DNA of 64,000 nt, from NCBI GenBank assembly GCA_963705545.1, contig CAVPJX010000001.1, positions 1,426,001-1,490,000 on the forward strand, in the 5' to 3' direction. The notes below the pieces were generated by a model. That model saw only the letters and a list, made by a program, of their open reading frames with translations, did not search any database and was not told the DNA's origin. Positions 51,607 through 60,770 of the stretch are shown one piece after another; the stretch's first letter is position 1; each line of letters opens with the position of its first letter. Both the position numbers and the translations under genes were made by a program. This stretch comes from DATBLY01 sp963705545. GTDB taxonomy: Bacteria > Actinomycetota > UBA4738 > HRBIN12.

Positions 51607-53724
51607 TCACGCGCGCGGGCCGACGACCGGGGGCCGTGCCTCGGCGAGCGCGTCGACCGCGACGGCGCCGTGCTCGGACACGATGAGCGGGTTGGCCTCG
51701 AGCGAGCTGAGCCGCGACCGCAGATCGTGCGCGGCGCGCGCGATCGCGGCCACGGCCCGAGCCGTCGCCGCGAGGTCGTGACGGTGCGGATCCAGGCCGC
51801 ACCGCTCGGCCTGTTCCTGCACGAACCGACGGGCCTGCGCCGGACGCAGCGGTGCCGCGACGAACGTCGCGGCACCGGCCTCGGCGAGCGCGCCACCCGG
51901 CCGCATCGTGAGGCAGGCTCCGAACCGCTCGTCGATCACCGCGCCGACGAGCACCTCGGTCCCCGAAGCCATCGCCTGGACCAGGACCCTCGGCGCGCGT
52001 GCACCGGCACGCCGGGCTGCCGAGAGGACCTCGGCCGCCGCGATCTCGACGTCGGTCCCGTTCGCGAGGCCGAGGTGCACGCCCCCGAGCTTCGCCTTGT
52101 GCGGCAGCTCGGGCGCGAGCGCCTTCACCGCGACGGGGAACCCGATCCGCGCGGCGGCCGTCCGCGCGGCGGCCGGGTCGCGAACGATGGCCTCTGCCGG
52201 GCGACGCACCCCGTAGGCAGATAGCAGGGTGGCACCCTGTGCCTCGTCGAGCGGTCCGCTCAGACCGCGGAGCAAGCGGATCGCGCGCGACCGGCCGGCG
52301 TGCGGTGGCAGGTCGGGCATGGAACGGACGTTCGCCTGCTGGAGCTCGACCAGCGCGCGGATCGCGCCGGTCGCCGCCCGGTGCCCCTGCAGGAAGGGGA
52401 TCCCCGCACGACGGATGAACGCGTGCGCGGCCTCGCCGTAGGCGAGCGCGCCCATCGCGACCGAGGCGAAGACCACGCCGGTCTCGCGCCGCAGCGCGCG
52501 CACCTCCTCGATCACCGGTTCGGCCCAGGTGCCCTCGTCCTCGGATCGCGGCGGGAAGGCGTCGAACGCGATCATCCCCACGGCGGGGTCGTGCGCCAGC
52601 GCCCGCAGGGCCCCGCGGAACATCCGCGTCTCGACCGCGGCCTGCCCCGTGACGTCGAGCGGGTTGTTCTGCGAGGCGAACGCCGGCAGCGCGCGTCGCA
52701 GGCGTCGTTTCGTCGTCGCGGAGAACTCGGGCAGTGACAGACCCTGCGCCCCCGCGGCTTCGGCGAACAACGTGCACGCCCCGCCCGATTGCAGCGCCGC
52801 GGCCACGCCGGTGGTTCGGAGGCGCCGGTGATGGGACAGGAGGAGCGCGGCCTCGAACATCGTCACCGGATCCTCAACCAACACCACGCCATGTCCACGG
52901 AACCAGGCGTCGCGGAGCGCCGTGTCTCCGGCGAGCGCCCCGGTGTGCGCCACGATCGAGCGGCGAGCGGCCTCGCTCCGCCCCTCGGGCGCACAGATCA
53001 GGACCGGCTTGCGCGCTTCGCGGAGGGCGTCGAGACCCCGGCCCATCCCGTCGACGTCGCGCATCGTCTCGACGTACGAGGTCACGACCCGGGTGTGCCG
53101 ATCCGCCGCGGCCCAGACGAAGAGGTCGCCCAGTCCGAGGACCGCTTCGTTCCCCACGCCTAGGACGATCCGCAGACCGAGCCCTCGGTCGCTCGCGAGC
53201 TGGCTCATCGTCCAGGCGACCGTCCCGCTCTGAGAGAGCACGGCGATCGACCCCGGGATCGGGCGTGGCGGAGGCGTCGTGCCGTACGGTGCGACGCGCT
53301 CGACGTGGTTGACGAACCCCTCCACGTTCGGCCCGAGGACCGGCAGATCGTGCCTGAGCGCGACGGCCCGGAGCTCCGCCTGGAGCCTCCGCCCCTCGTC
53401 GCCCGCCTCGGCGAACCCCGAGGAGACCACCATCGCGCTGCGGACGCCCGCTCGCCCGCAGTCGTCCACCATCTGGACCGCGACCCGGGCGGGGACGACG
53501 ATCACCGCAAGGTCGACACCGCGTGGGAGCTCGCGCACGCTCGCGTGGCAGGGCCGTCCCCACACCTCGAGGTACTTGGGGTTGACCGGGTACAGCTCGC
53601 CGTCGAACCCGACGTGCCGGAGCGACCGCTCGATCTCGGGAGCCCAGCTGTCCGGCGACTCCGACGCGCCGACGATCGCGATGGAGCGAGGGACGAGCAG
53701 CGGTCGGAGCCGGCTCGGGTTCAT
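51607..53724 (-). CDS. Acyl-CoA synthetase (NDP-forming) / acetate-CoA ligase family
   Basis: This 705-residue protein has a CoA-binding Rossmann domain (IAIVGASESPDSWAPEI), a succinyl-CoA ligase-like domain with the phospho-His site (IVAHTGALAGD), and a C-terminal ATP-grasp domain (VAVKALAPELPHKAKLGGV). This is the fused alpha-beta form. It links an organic acid, CoA and NTP. An enoyl-CoA hydratase gene is just upstream on the same strand (22 bp), so it may activate acids for a small beta-oxidation-like path. Confidence 0.9.
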   Translation of the reverse strand: MNPSRLRPLLVPRSIAIVGASESPDSWAPEIERSLRHVGFDGELYPVNPKYLEVWGRPCHASVRELPRGVDLAVIVVPARVAVQMVDDCGRAGVRSAMVVSSGFAEAGDEGRRLQAELRAVALRHDLPVLGPNVEGFVNHVERVAPYGTTPPPRPIPGSIAVLSQSGTVAWTMSQLASDRGLGLRIVLGVGNEAVLGLGDLFVWAAADRHTRVVTSYVETMRDVDGMGRGLDALREARKPVLICAPEGRSEAARRSIVAHTGALAGDTALRDAWFRGHGVVLVEDPVTMFEAALLLSHHRRLRTTGVAAALQSGGACTLFAEAAGAQGLSLPEFSATTKRRLRRALPAFASQNNPLDVTGQAAVETRMFRGALRALAHDPAVGMIAFDAFPPRSEDEGTWAEPVIEEVRALRRETGVVFASVAMGALAYGEAAHAFIRRAGIPFLQGHRAATGAIRALVELQQANVRSMPDLPPHAGRSRAIRLLRGLSGPLDEAQGATLLSAYGVRRPAEAIVRDPAAARTAAARIGFPVAVKALAPELPHKAKLGGVHLGLANGTDVEIAAAEVLSAARRAGARAPRVLVQAMASGTEVLVGAVIDERFGACLTMRPGGALAEAGAATFVAAPLRPAQARRFVQEQAERCGLDPHRHDLAATARAVAAIARAAHDLRSRLSSLEANPLIVSEHGAVAVDALAEARPPVVGPRA

Positions 53725-53746
53725 CCGGCGGCGTGCGGTCGGGCGG

Positions 53747-54583
53747 TCAAGACCGGTCGCCCCGGAACTTCGCGTCGCGCCAGGCGATCGCTTCCTTCAG
53801 GCCTCGTTCGTTCGTGATCTGCCGGAACTCCGCGCGGGCGGGCAGGTCCGCCGTCTCGATCATCGTGTCGAGCTCGGTGTTCGCCTCGAGCGCCTGCCGG
53901 AACCCGGCCACATCCCATGCGCGGTTCACGGCACGTTTCGTGGTCTGGATCACGAACGGCTCGTTCTTCGCGATCTCCTCGGCCAGCGCGACCGTCTCGT
54001 CGTCCAGGCGGTCGCGGGGGACCACGCGGTTCACCATGCCGATCCGCAGTGCTTCGTCCGCCGGGATCCGGTCTTCCCCCGTGAACAGCAGCTCCTTGGC
54101 CTTCCGCACCCCGACGACCCACGGCAGGAACATCGAGACCACGCCCGACCCGAAGCGCACGTCCACGTACCCGAAGACCGCGTCGTCGGCGGCGACCGCG
54201 AGGTCGCACGCGAGCATCAGATCGGTCCCCCCCGCGAGGCAGTAGGAGCGCACGCTCGCGATCACGGGCTTGGGGCAGTCCACGATCTCGAGCATCTTCG
54301 CCGTGGAGCCCCGCAGCTCCTCGTGCCAGTGCTTGGCGTCAAGCACGCCACCGCGCGCGTCCTCGTTCAGGTCGTACCCGGCGCAGAACGCGCGGCCGGC
54401 GCCGCGGAGGATCACGACCGCGACATCATCGTCTTCGCCGGCCCGTCGGATCGCTTCCGAGAGCGCGGCGACCAGCTCGCCGTTGAGGGCGTTGAGGGCC
54501 CGGCCGCGGTTCATCGTCAGGCGGCGGACCGGGCCGAGGTCTTCGGTAACCAACACGGGCTCGTTCGCGGCATCGTCGCTCAT
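53747..54583 (-). CDS. Enoyl-CoA hydratase/isomerase family protein
   Basis: This 278-residue crotonase-fold protein has the oxyanion-hole segments GAGRAFCAGYDL and YCLAGGTDLMLACDLA and the late FRQALEANTELDTMIETAD helix. At the two usual catalytic Glu places it has Thr (GGTDL) and Gly/Ser (RFGSGVV), so water addition is doubtful; another crotonase reaction is possible. A strong ribosome binding site (ggagggg) precedes the ATG at 54583. Confidence 0.88.
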   Translation of the reverse strand: MSDDAANEPVLVTEDLGPVRRLTMNRGRALNALNGELVAALSEAIRRAGEDDDVAVVILRGAGRAFCAGYDLNEDARGGVLDAKHWHEELRGSTAKMLEIVDCPKPVIASVRSYCLAGGTDLMLACDLAVAADDAVFGYVDVRFGSGVVSMFLPWVVGVRKAKELLFTGEDRIPADEALRIGMVNRVVPRDRLDDETVALAEEIAKNEPFVIQTTKRAVNRAWDVAGFRQALEANTELDTMIETADLPARAEFRQITNERGLKEAIAWRDAKFRGDRS

Positions 54584-54816
54584 GGGGCTCCCCTCCGGTC
54601 CGGCGCCACGGCCGGGCGGGCATCGTATCGGCGCCGGGCGGCGAGGCGCCAACGCGCCGGTCCCTCTGCTGAGCGAACCGATCTCTCGTCCGACGCGAAC
54701 ACCCCTCAGGGTCGCCTTGCAAGTGCGAACCACACCGTGGTAATCACCGTTGTCATCGCCTCAGGGGGCCGGATCGCTCGCCCGGCGCCTCCGGGGCGGT
54801 CGAAGGGGGCACAGTC

Positions 54817-56049
54817 ATGCAGCATCCGATGGACCGAAGGGCATTCCTCCGCCGCGGCGCAGGCGCCCTCATCGCCGCGCCCAGCCTGGCGTCGATCCTC
54901 GCAGCGTGTGCCCGGCCGGGCCAGATCCCCGAGGGGACGGTGCTGGTCCCCCCCGCCCGCCAGGACACTCCGGTCGAGCTCCCGCTCTACGGCGAGCCGA
55001 TCCCGACGGACACGCCGATCGAAGCCGGGGGGACGCTGCAGGTCTACAACTGGGACTCCTACATGAAGAAGTCGGTCCTCAAGGCCTTCGAAGCGCAGTA
55101 CGACGTCACGATCGAGTGGACGACCTTCCTCAACATGGAGGAGGGGATCGCCAAGATGAGCACCGGCCAGATCGCGGCGGACGTCTTCTTCCCCACGGTC
55201 GACTACCTCGGCCGCCTGAACGAGGCGCAGCTGATGCAGCCGCTGAACCATGAGCTGATCCCGAACCTCGAGGAGAACGTCTGGCCCGCGTTCCGTGACC
55301 CCTTCTACGACCGTGGCTGGCGGTACTCGGTCCCCTACGTGATCTGGAACACGGGCATCGCGTATCGACGCGATCACATCGACGATGCGGAAGTGGCTGA
55401 GAAGGGGTACGACATCCTGTGGGATCCGGTGTATCACGGGAAGACGGGGTTCTACGACTCGTACCGCGACGCTCTCGGCATGGCGCTCCTCCGCCGCGGC
55501 GTGACCGACCTGAACACCGGAGACGCCGAGCAGATCGCATCCGCGAAAGACGACCTCCTCGAGATGATCGATCTGACGGGTGCACAGATCACGGTCAACG
55601 GGGTCTACGCCAGGATGCCCGAGGACGAATTCTGGCTCCACCAGGCGTGGTCCGGCGACATCGTCGGCGCACAGTGGTACCTGCCCAAGGGCGTGTCGAC
55701 CGATGTGCTCGGGTACTGGTTCCCGCCGGATCGACGAGGCGCCGGCTTCAACGACCTGATGGTGATCCCTTCGACGTCGAAGAACCCTCGGCTCGCCCAC
55801 GAGTTCCTCAACTTCTTCCTCGACGCACACTGGGGGTACCAGAACTTCGCGCTCTGGAACGGGTACCAACCCCCGTTCACCACGATCAAGCCCGCCAACC
55901 TGATCGACGACGGCGTCGTGCCCGCCACGATCCCCGACGCCGTCCTCACCAAGGGGGACTACGCCAAGGCCTACTTCCTGCTCGAGCTCGAGCCGGACGT
56001 GGACCAACTCTGGTTAGACGCCTGGGACGAAGTGACGGTCGGTGCGTAG
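54817..56049 (+). CDS. potD: Spermidine/putrescine-type ABC transporter substrate-binding lipoprotein (Tat type)
   Basis: This 410-residue binding protein begins MDRRAFLRRGAG, a twin-arginine signal, followed by the lipobox LAAC at about 28-31, so it is exported folded by Tat and lipid-anchored. The mature part has PotD-like elements: LQVYNWDSYMKKSVLKAFE, DVFFPTVDYLGRL and GYWFPPDRRGAG. Polyamines or related cations are likely substrates. It overlaps the first permease by 8 bp. Confidence 0.9.
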   Translation: MQHPMDRRAFLRRGAGALIAAPSLASILAACARPGQIPEGTVLVPPARQDTPVELPLYGEPIPTDTPIEAGGTLQVYNWDSYMKKSVLKAFEAQYDVTIEWTTFLNMEEGIAKMSTGQIAADVFFPTVDYLGRLNEAQLMQPLNHELIPNLEENVWPAFRDPFYDRGWRYSVPYVIWNTGIAYRRDHIDDAEVAEKGYDILWDPVYHGKTGFYDSYRDALGMALLRRGVTDLNTGDAEQIASAKDDLLEMIDLTGAQITVNGVYARMPEDEFWLHQAWSGDIVGAQWYLPKGVSTDVLGYWFPPDRRGAGFNDLMVIPSTSKNPRLAHEFLNFFLDAHWGYQNFALWNGYQPPFTTIKPANLIDDGVVPATIPDAVLTKGDYAKAYFLLELEPDVDQLWLDAWDEVTVGA

Positions 56050-57013
56050 CGACGCCGACGCGCTCGCGCGTCCCCGCCGGCGATGGTGGCGTCGCGACGC
56101 CGACTCGATCGCGCGCGACACCGGCGTCCACTACCCGCGGTGGTTCTGGCCCTCGTTCGCCTTGCCCGGCGTCATCTGGTTGGCGATCTTCTTCATCCTG
56201 CCGATGTACACGGTGGTGTCGGTCGCGTTCGGGACGGTCGATCCGATCTTCCGCGGTCCGATCCCCGTCTACCAGCCCTGGTATTGGACGACCTCGGCGT
56301 TCGAGCAAGTCATCAGCCGGTTCATCGGTCCCGCCGCGTTCTGGCAACCGGTCCTCGTCCGTACGCTCTTGTTCGTCCTGGTGGCCAGCTTGATCTGCTT
56401 GGTGGTCGGATACGCGGTCGCCTACTACGTCGCCAGGTTCGGGGGGAAACGCAAGACCCTGTTGCTGATCCTGCTCATCTCCCCGTTCTGGATCAGCTAC
56501 TTGATGCGGATCTTCGCCTGGCAGAGCCTCCTGACCGTAGACGGTTGGGTGAACGACCTGCTGCTTGCCCTCCACCTGATCTCCGAGCCCGTGAACTGGC
56601 TCTCGGGTCGAGCGATCACCGTGGTCCTGTCGCTCGTCTACGGATATATCCCCTACATGATCCTGGTGCTCTTCGGCCAGCTCGACCGGATCAATCAGAG
56701 CCTGCTCGAAGCCGGCCGGGATCTCGGAGCCAGCCCCGCGCGCACCTTCCTCCGGGTGACCCTGCCCCTATCCCGACAGGCGATCCTCGCGGGCCTGGTG
56801 ATCGTCTCGCTGCCGATGTTCGGTGACTACTACACGAACGACCTCATGGGTGGGCCCCGGACCCGGATGTACGGGAACCTGATCGACCGCGCGGTCAGCC
56901 AGGCCGGGCAAGGACCCCGCGCCGGCGCGCTCGTGATCCTGTTGATCCTGTTCCTGTTCATCCCCATGGGGTACTACCTGCGATCGACGAAGCGCGCCGC
57001 GGAGGCACGATGA
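56042..57013 (+). CDS. potB: Polyamine-type ABC transporter permease 1 (PotB-like)
   Basis: This 323-residue permease has six hydrophobic helices and the EAA loop (EAGRDLGASPARTFLRVTLP). The GTG start lies inside the end of the binding protein gene and the end overlaps permease 2 by 4 bp, so expression is coupled. Confidence 0.9.
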   Translation: MRSDADALARPRRRWWRRDADSIARDTGVHYPRWFWPSFALPGVIWLAIFFILPMYTVVSVAFGTVDPIFRGPIPVYQPWYWTTSAFEQVISRFIGPAAFWQPVLVRTLLFVLVASLICLVVGYAVAYYVARFGGKRKTLLLILLISPFWISYLMRIFAWQSLLTVDGWVNDLLLALHLISEPVNWLSGRAITVVLSLVYGYIPYMILVLFGQLDRINQSLLEAGRDLGASPARTFLRVTLPLSRQAILAGLVIVSLPMFGDYYTNDLMGGPRTRMYGNLIDRAVSQAGQGPRAGALVILLILFLFIPMGYYLRSTKRAAEAR

Positions 57014-57946
57014 GCGATACGGCGATCAGGGGATCGACCCTGCCCTCGATCTCGACCCGGTCGAGCTCCGGTGGTTGGTTCCGCAACCCATGGCGGCGGC
57101 CCTGGGTGCTGGCGACCGTGACGTGGGGCTATCTCGCGTGGTCGATCCTTCCCGTCATCATCGCGATCATCTTCTCCTTCAACGCCGGACGATCGAGGAG
57201 CTCGTGGCAAGGGCTTCTCGTTTCGTTGGTGGTGGCAGGATCCTGACGACGCACTCTTCACGGATCCCGCGTTCCGCAACGCGATCCCGCAGAGCTTCAA
57301 GCTCTCGATCCTCACCGTCCTGATCGCCGTACCGCTCGGGACCCTGTTCGCGATCGGACTCGACCGCTGGCGCGGACGGCCGGCGGCCGGCGCGAACTTC
57401 GCGATGCTGTTCGCCTTCGTCCTTCCCGAGATCGTGATCGGTGTCTCGATGTTCCTCGTGTTCACCTACCTGATGAACGATCTCTTCGACCTCGGGACGC
57501 TCGCCCAGGTGATCGGGCTGGTGACCTATCAGATCTCCTATCCGGTGATCGTCGTCCGAGCACGATTACTCACGATCCCGAAGGACTTCGAGGAGGCCGC
57601 GATGGATCTCGGCGCTTCACCCACGCGCGCGGTGCATCGGGTGCTCTTGCCCATGCTCTATCCGGCGGTCTTCGCCAGCGCGGCCCTGGTCTTCGCAGAT
57701 GCGATCGACGACTTCGTCACGGTGAGATATCTCTGCGCGGCGCAGAACTGTCAGTCCCTGTCGATGATCATCTACGGCTCGGCGCGAGCTTCACCGACAC
57801 CCGCGGTGAACGCCGCGGCGACGCTGATGCTCATCTCGACGCTGACCGTGGTCGGACTGGCTCTGGTCGTCTACCGGTTCATGACCCGGGGACAACGCAC
57901 CGAGCAAGAGTCAGGGGTCAAGGAGTTCGTGAGCCTCAACATGTAA
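57010..57946 (+). CDS. potC: Polyamine-type ABC transporter permease 2 (PotC-like, one frameshift)
   Basis: Frame 1 from ATG 57010 gives the first helix (WGYLAWSILPVIIAIIFSFN) and WQG. The next frame then runs FSFRWWWQDPDDALFTDPAF and on through five helices with the EAA loop (EEAAMDLGASPTRAVHRVLLP). The join is one extra G in the run at 57211-57213. Repaired, the protein is 311 residues, normal for PotC. Most likely a sequencing indel. Confidence 0.82.
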
Positions 57947-57972
57947 CGGCAGGCCGGGAGCACCGACGCCTG

Positions 57973-59091
57973 CTACCCGACCTCGAGCTCTTCGGCTTCC
58001 TGCGACTGGGGTCCGCTCGTGTCCTTGAGGACCCGCAGCGCCGATTCCGGCATCCGGACGGCAACGGCGGAGCCCTGCCGGAACGGGAGCTCACCGCCCT
58101 CGTTCGGAACCCAGGCTTGGACCCGCCCACCCGTCGCCAGGTTGACGAAGATGTGAAGGACGGACCCGACGTAGACGACTCGCTCCACCATGCCGGGGAC
58201 GCGATTCGGGCCGGGGTCGCCGGCGGCTCCGAGCTCGATGCGTTCGGGTCTGATCGTGATCTTCACCTCGCCCACCGCGTCGGTCTCGCCTTGGCCGGCC
58301 GTGAGCTCGAACTCACCCATCTCGAGCCGACATCCACCCGCTCCCGACCCGAGCGCCTTGGCGTCGAGCAGGTTCGAAACGCCGAGGAAGTCCGCGACGT
58401 ACGTGGTCGCTGGCTCCTCGTAGATCTCCTCCGGCGGACCCACCTGTTCGACGAGCCCCTGAGACATCACGGCGATCCGGTCGGACATCGTCAGGGCTTC
58501 CTCCTGGTCGTGGGTCACGTAGATGAACGTGATCCCGACGCGCTCCTGCAGGGCCTTCAGCTGGACCTGCAGGCCCTTGCGGAGCTTGGCGTCGAGCGCG
58601 CCGAGCGGCTCGTCCAACAGCAGCACGGCGGGGTTCAGGATCAGCGCCCGAGCGAGCGCCACGCGCTGTTGCTGCCCGCCTGAGAGCTGGGACGGCCGGC
58701 GCTTCGTGAACTGCGTCAGCTGGACGAGGTCGAGCGCGTCGCCGACCCGCTGCTTCGTCTCCTGCTTCGAGGCCTTCTGATAGCGCAGGCCGAACGCGAC
58801 GTTCTCCTCGACGGAGAGGTGCGGGAACAGCGCGTAGTTCTGGAACACCGTGTTCACGTTGCGCTTGTGCGGCGGCACCTGCGCGACGTCGACCCCGTCG
58901 AGGAGGATCTGCCCCTGGGTGGGCCGCTCGAAGCCGGCGATCATCCGCAGCGTCGTGGTCTTACCGCACCCGGACGGGCCGAGCATCGAGAAGAACTCGC
59001 CCGACGGCATCTGAAGATTGATGCCGGCCACCGCGGTGAACTCGCCGAAGCGCTTCACCAGGTCGACGAGCTGAACCTCTCCCCCCGCCAT
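57973..59091 (-). CDS. potA: Polyamine-type ABC transporter ATP-binding protein (PotA-like)
   Basis: This 372-residue ATPase has Walker A (GPSGCGKTTT), signature (LSGGQQQRVALARAL), Walker B (LLLDEPLGALD) and a C-terminal TOBE domain (about 280-360; IRPERIEL). It fits PotA. It is on the opposite strand, convergent with potDBC by 26 bp, an unusual arrangement because this gene is normally first in the operon. The ATG at 59091 is followed directly by the ATPase fold. Confidence 0.92.
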   Translation of the reverse strand: MAGGEVQLVDLVKRFGEFTAVAGINLQMPSGEFFSMLGPSGCGKTTTLRMIAGFERPTQGQILLDGVDVAQVPPHKRNVNTVFQNYALFPHLSVEENVAFGLRYQKASKQETKQRVGDALDLVQLTQFTKRRPSQLSGGQQQRVALARALILNPAVLLLDEPLGALDAKLRKGLQVQLKALQERVGITFIYVTHDQEEALTMSDRIAVMSQGLVEQVGPPEEIYEEPATTYVADFLGVSNLLDAKALGSGAGGCRLEMGEFELTAGQGETDAVGEVKITIRPERIELGAAGDPGPNRVPGMVERVVYVGSVLHIFVNLATGGRVQAWVPNEGGELPFRQGSAVAVRMPESALRVLKDTSGPQSQEAEELEVG

Positions 59092-59132
59092 CGCCCGCGC
59101 AGCATGCCTGACGCCCGGTCCGCCGGTCAAGG

Positions 59133-59163
59133 TTGACCCACCGTTCAGGCCGTGTGGCAGGAT
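59133..59163 (+). promoter_or_regulatory. Possible promoter of the MFS gene (TTGACC-N19-CAGGAT)
   Basis: TTGACC (59133-59138) and CAGGAT (59158-59163) are 19 bp apart; the ATG at 59170 is 6 bp after the -10, so the message would be leaderless. Confidence 0.4.
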
Positions 59164-59169
59164 GCCGTG

Positions 59170-60372
59170 ATGGCGGCCGGCGCTGGCGATCGCACCGACC
59201 CCGTGCCGGTTGTCCGGTTCCGCCGCGAGATCCTGCCCCTGCTCGCCGGCTATTGGTCGTTCGGTCAGTTCTGGGGCGTGTGGGTCATCCTCGTGTTCGA
59301 GTTCCAGCGCGACCGAGGCATCTCCGATCCCCGCCTCGGCATCGACTACACCGCGATCTCGATCACGGCCGTCGTCGTGATGCTGTTCCTCGCCCCCCGT
59401 CTACAGACGCTGCCGCTCCGCATCAGCGTGCCGGCGTCGCTCGCCACGCTCGCCGTCGCGACCGTAGCCGTGGCGTTCATCCCGGACGCCGGACTCCCAC
59501 TGGCGTTCGTGCTGATCGGCCTGGGCAACGGCCTGATCGACGTCTACCTGAACGTCGCCGCGCAACGGTTGGAGGTGCGCTCGCACCGGCCCGTCCTGCA
59601 ATGGTTGCACGCCTCCTACGCCCTCGGTGGGGTGACCGGAGCCACGATCGCCGGCGCGCTCCGGTTCGCGGACCTCGACTACCGGCTGGGGTTCGCGATC
59701 GAGGCCGTCGCCCTCCTCGCGACCGCCGCCTGGACCGCCGCGACGGTCACCCGCGAGCCGCCCGCCGCGGCCGTCCGGACGTCGATGGCGCTCTCGCCGC
59801 TGTTCCGGACGCCCGCGCTGTGGATCCCGGCCCTGATCGTGATGGCGACGTTCCTCGTGGAGGGCTCGATGGACGTGTGGTCTGGCCTGTACCTCCGCGA
59901 CCAGCTCGGTGCGTCGGCCGCCGTCGCCGCGGCGGCGTTCGTCGCGTTCGCCGGCGCCGCGTTCGTTGGGCGCCTCGTGGCGAGCCGCGTGCTCTTCGGG
60001 CGCGGTCGCCGCACCACGATCATCCTGGCGGGAACGGGGGCCGCCGTTTCCGGGCTGATCGCGGTCCTCACCGACAGCGTCCTCGTCGTCGGCGCGGCGT
60101 TCCTGCTGCTGGGGTTCACGATCTCCGCGGCGTCGCCCGCCGCGTTCGGCCTGGTCGAGGAGATCTCGCCGGCGGACGACCAAGCGAACGCCTTGGCCGC
60201 GGTCACGACCGTGGGCTACACCGGGTTCATCTGGAGCCCACCGCTCCTGGGCTGGCTGGCGCAAGCGTTCAGCCTCCGCGCCGCGATGGCGACGATCGTG
60301 ATCGCCGCGCTCGGGATCGTGGCCGGCGGGCTGGCCGCGCCCCGGGGGCTGGCCGCGCCCCGCGTGCGGTAG
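59170..60372 (+). CDS. MFS transporter
   Basis: This 400-residue membrane protein has about 12 hydrophobic helices and an internal duplication, with the mid-protein GSMDVWSGLYLRDQLGAS segment common in a group of actinobacterial MFS proteins of unknown substrate. The C-terminus carries a small duplication (GGLAAPRGLAAPR). The ATG at 59170 is preferred because the -10 box spacing and the family start both fit; an in-frame GTG lies at 59152. Confidence 0.87.
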   Translation: MAAGAGDRTDPVPVVRFRREILPLLAGYWSFGQFWGVWVILVFEFQRDRGISDPRLGIDYTAISITAVVVMLFLAPRLQTLPLRISVPASLATLAVATVAVAFIPDAGLPLAFVLIGLGNGLIDVYLNVAAQRLEVRSHRPVLQWLHASYALGGVTGATIAGALRFADLDYRLGFAIEAVALLATAAWTAATVTREPPAAAVRTSMALSPLFRTPALWIPALIVMATFLVEGSMDVWSGLYLRDQLGASAAVAAAAFVAFAGAAFVGRLVASRVLFGRGRRTTIILAGTGAAVSGLIAVLTDSVLVVGAAFLLLGFTISAASPAAFGLVEEISPADDQANALAAVTTVGYTGFIWSPPLLGWLAQAFSLRAAMATIVIAALGIVAGGLAAPRGLAAPRVR

Positions 60373-60753
60373 CTACTTCAGGTTCACGTTGATGTGCTTC
60401 GTCTCCAGGTAGTCATCGAGCCCCTCGCGGCCGAGCTCGCGGCCGATTCCCGACTGCTTGTAACCACCTCACGGCGACTCGGTCGGTGCTGGCTGCGTGT
60501 CGTTGATCCACGCGATCGCCGGCGCGACCTTCTGCACCGCCATCATCATCGGGTCGTTCCAAGGCGTGATCGCGGCCGCCACGCCGACCGGCTCCTTCAC
60601 GACGAGCGACAGCGCGTCGGGGCGAACCGGCGGGATGTCGCCGTAGATCTTCGTCGCCCGGCCGCCGTAGTACTCGAGCATGAAGGCGACCTCGGCGATG
60701 TCCTCATGCGCCGCGTCGATCGCGGCCTCGACGTCCGCCGACTGAGAGTTCGG
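60373..60753 (-). pseudogene. Aldehyde dehydrogenase remnant with internal deletion and premature stop
   Basis: The minus strand reads ADVEAAIDAAHEDIAEVAFM, LEYYGGRATKIYGDIPPVRP, KEPVGVAAAITPWNDPMMM and QKVAPAIA, which is ALDH family residues about 95-165. It then jumps to WINDTQPAPTESP-stop-GGYKQSGIGRELG and the last 25 residues, ending at 60373. About 230 residues, including the catalytic cysteine, are missing. A TGA at 60469-60471 stands where family members have Trp or Phe. The 5' part is also missing. It is clearly non-functional. Confidence 0.85.
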
Positions 60754-60770
60754 TAGTCCGTGACGGACTA
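60754..60770. other. 17-bp perfect palindrome at the SDR / ALDH-remnant junction
   Basis: TAGTCCGT-G-ACGGACTA is a perfect 8-bp inverted repeat with a 1-bp spacer. Its right end is the SDR stop codon, and the ALDH remnant begins at its left. It could be an operator, a short terminator stem, or the scar of the rearrangement that truncated the ALDH. Confidence 0.5.

Noticed and set aside
54730..54760. GntR-type operator (GGTAATCACC) upstream of potD
   Set aside because: The inverted repeat is short and imperfect; no regulator is adjacent, so it is too weak to list.
60469..60471. TGA as selenocysteine in the aldehyde dehydrogenase
   Set aside because: The gene also lacks its catalytic core and N-terminus, the position is normally Trp or Phe, and no SECIS-like stem is evident. 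It is a nonsense change in a dead gene.
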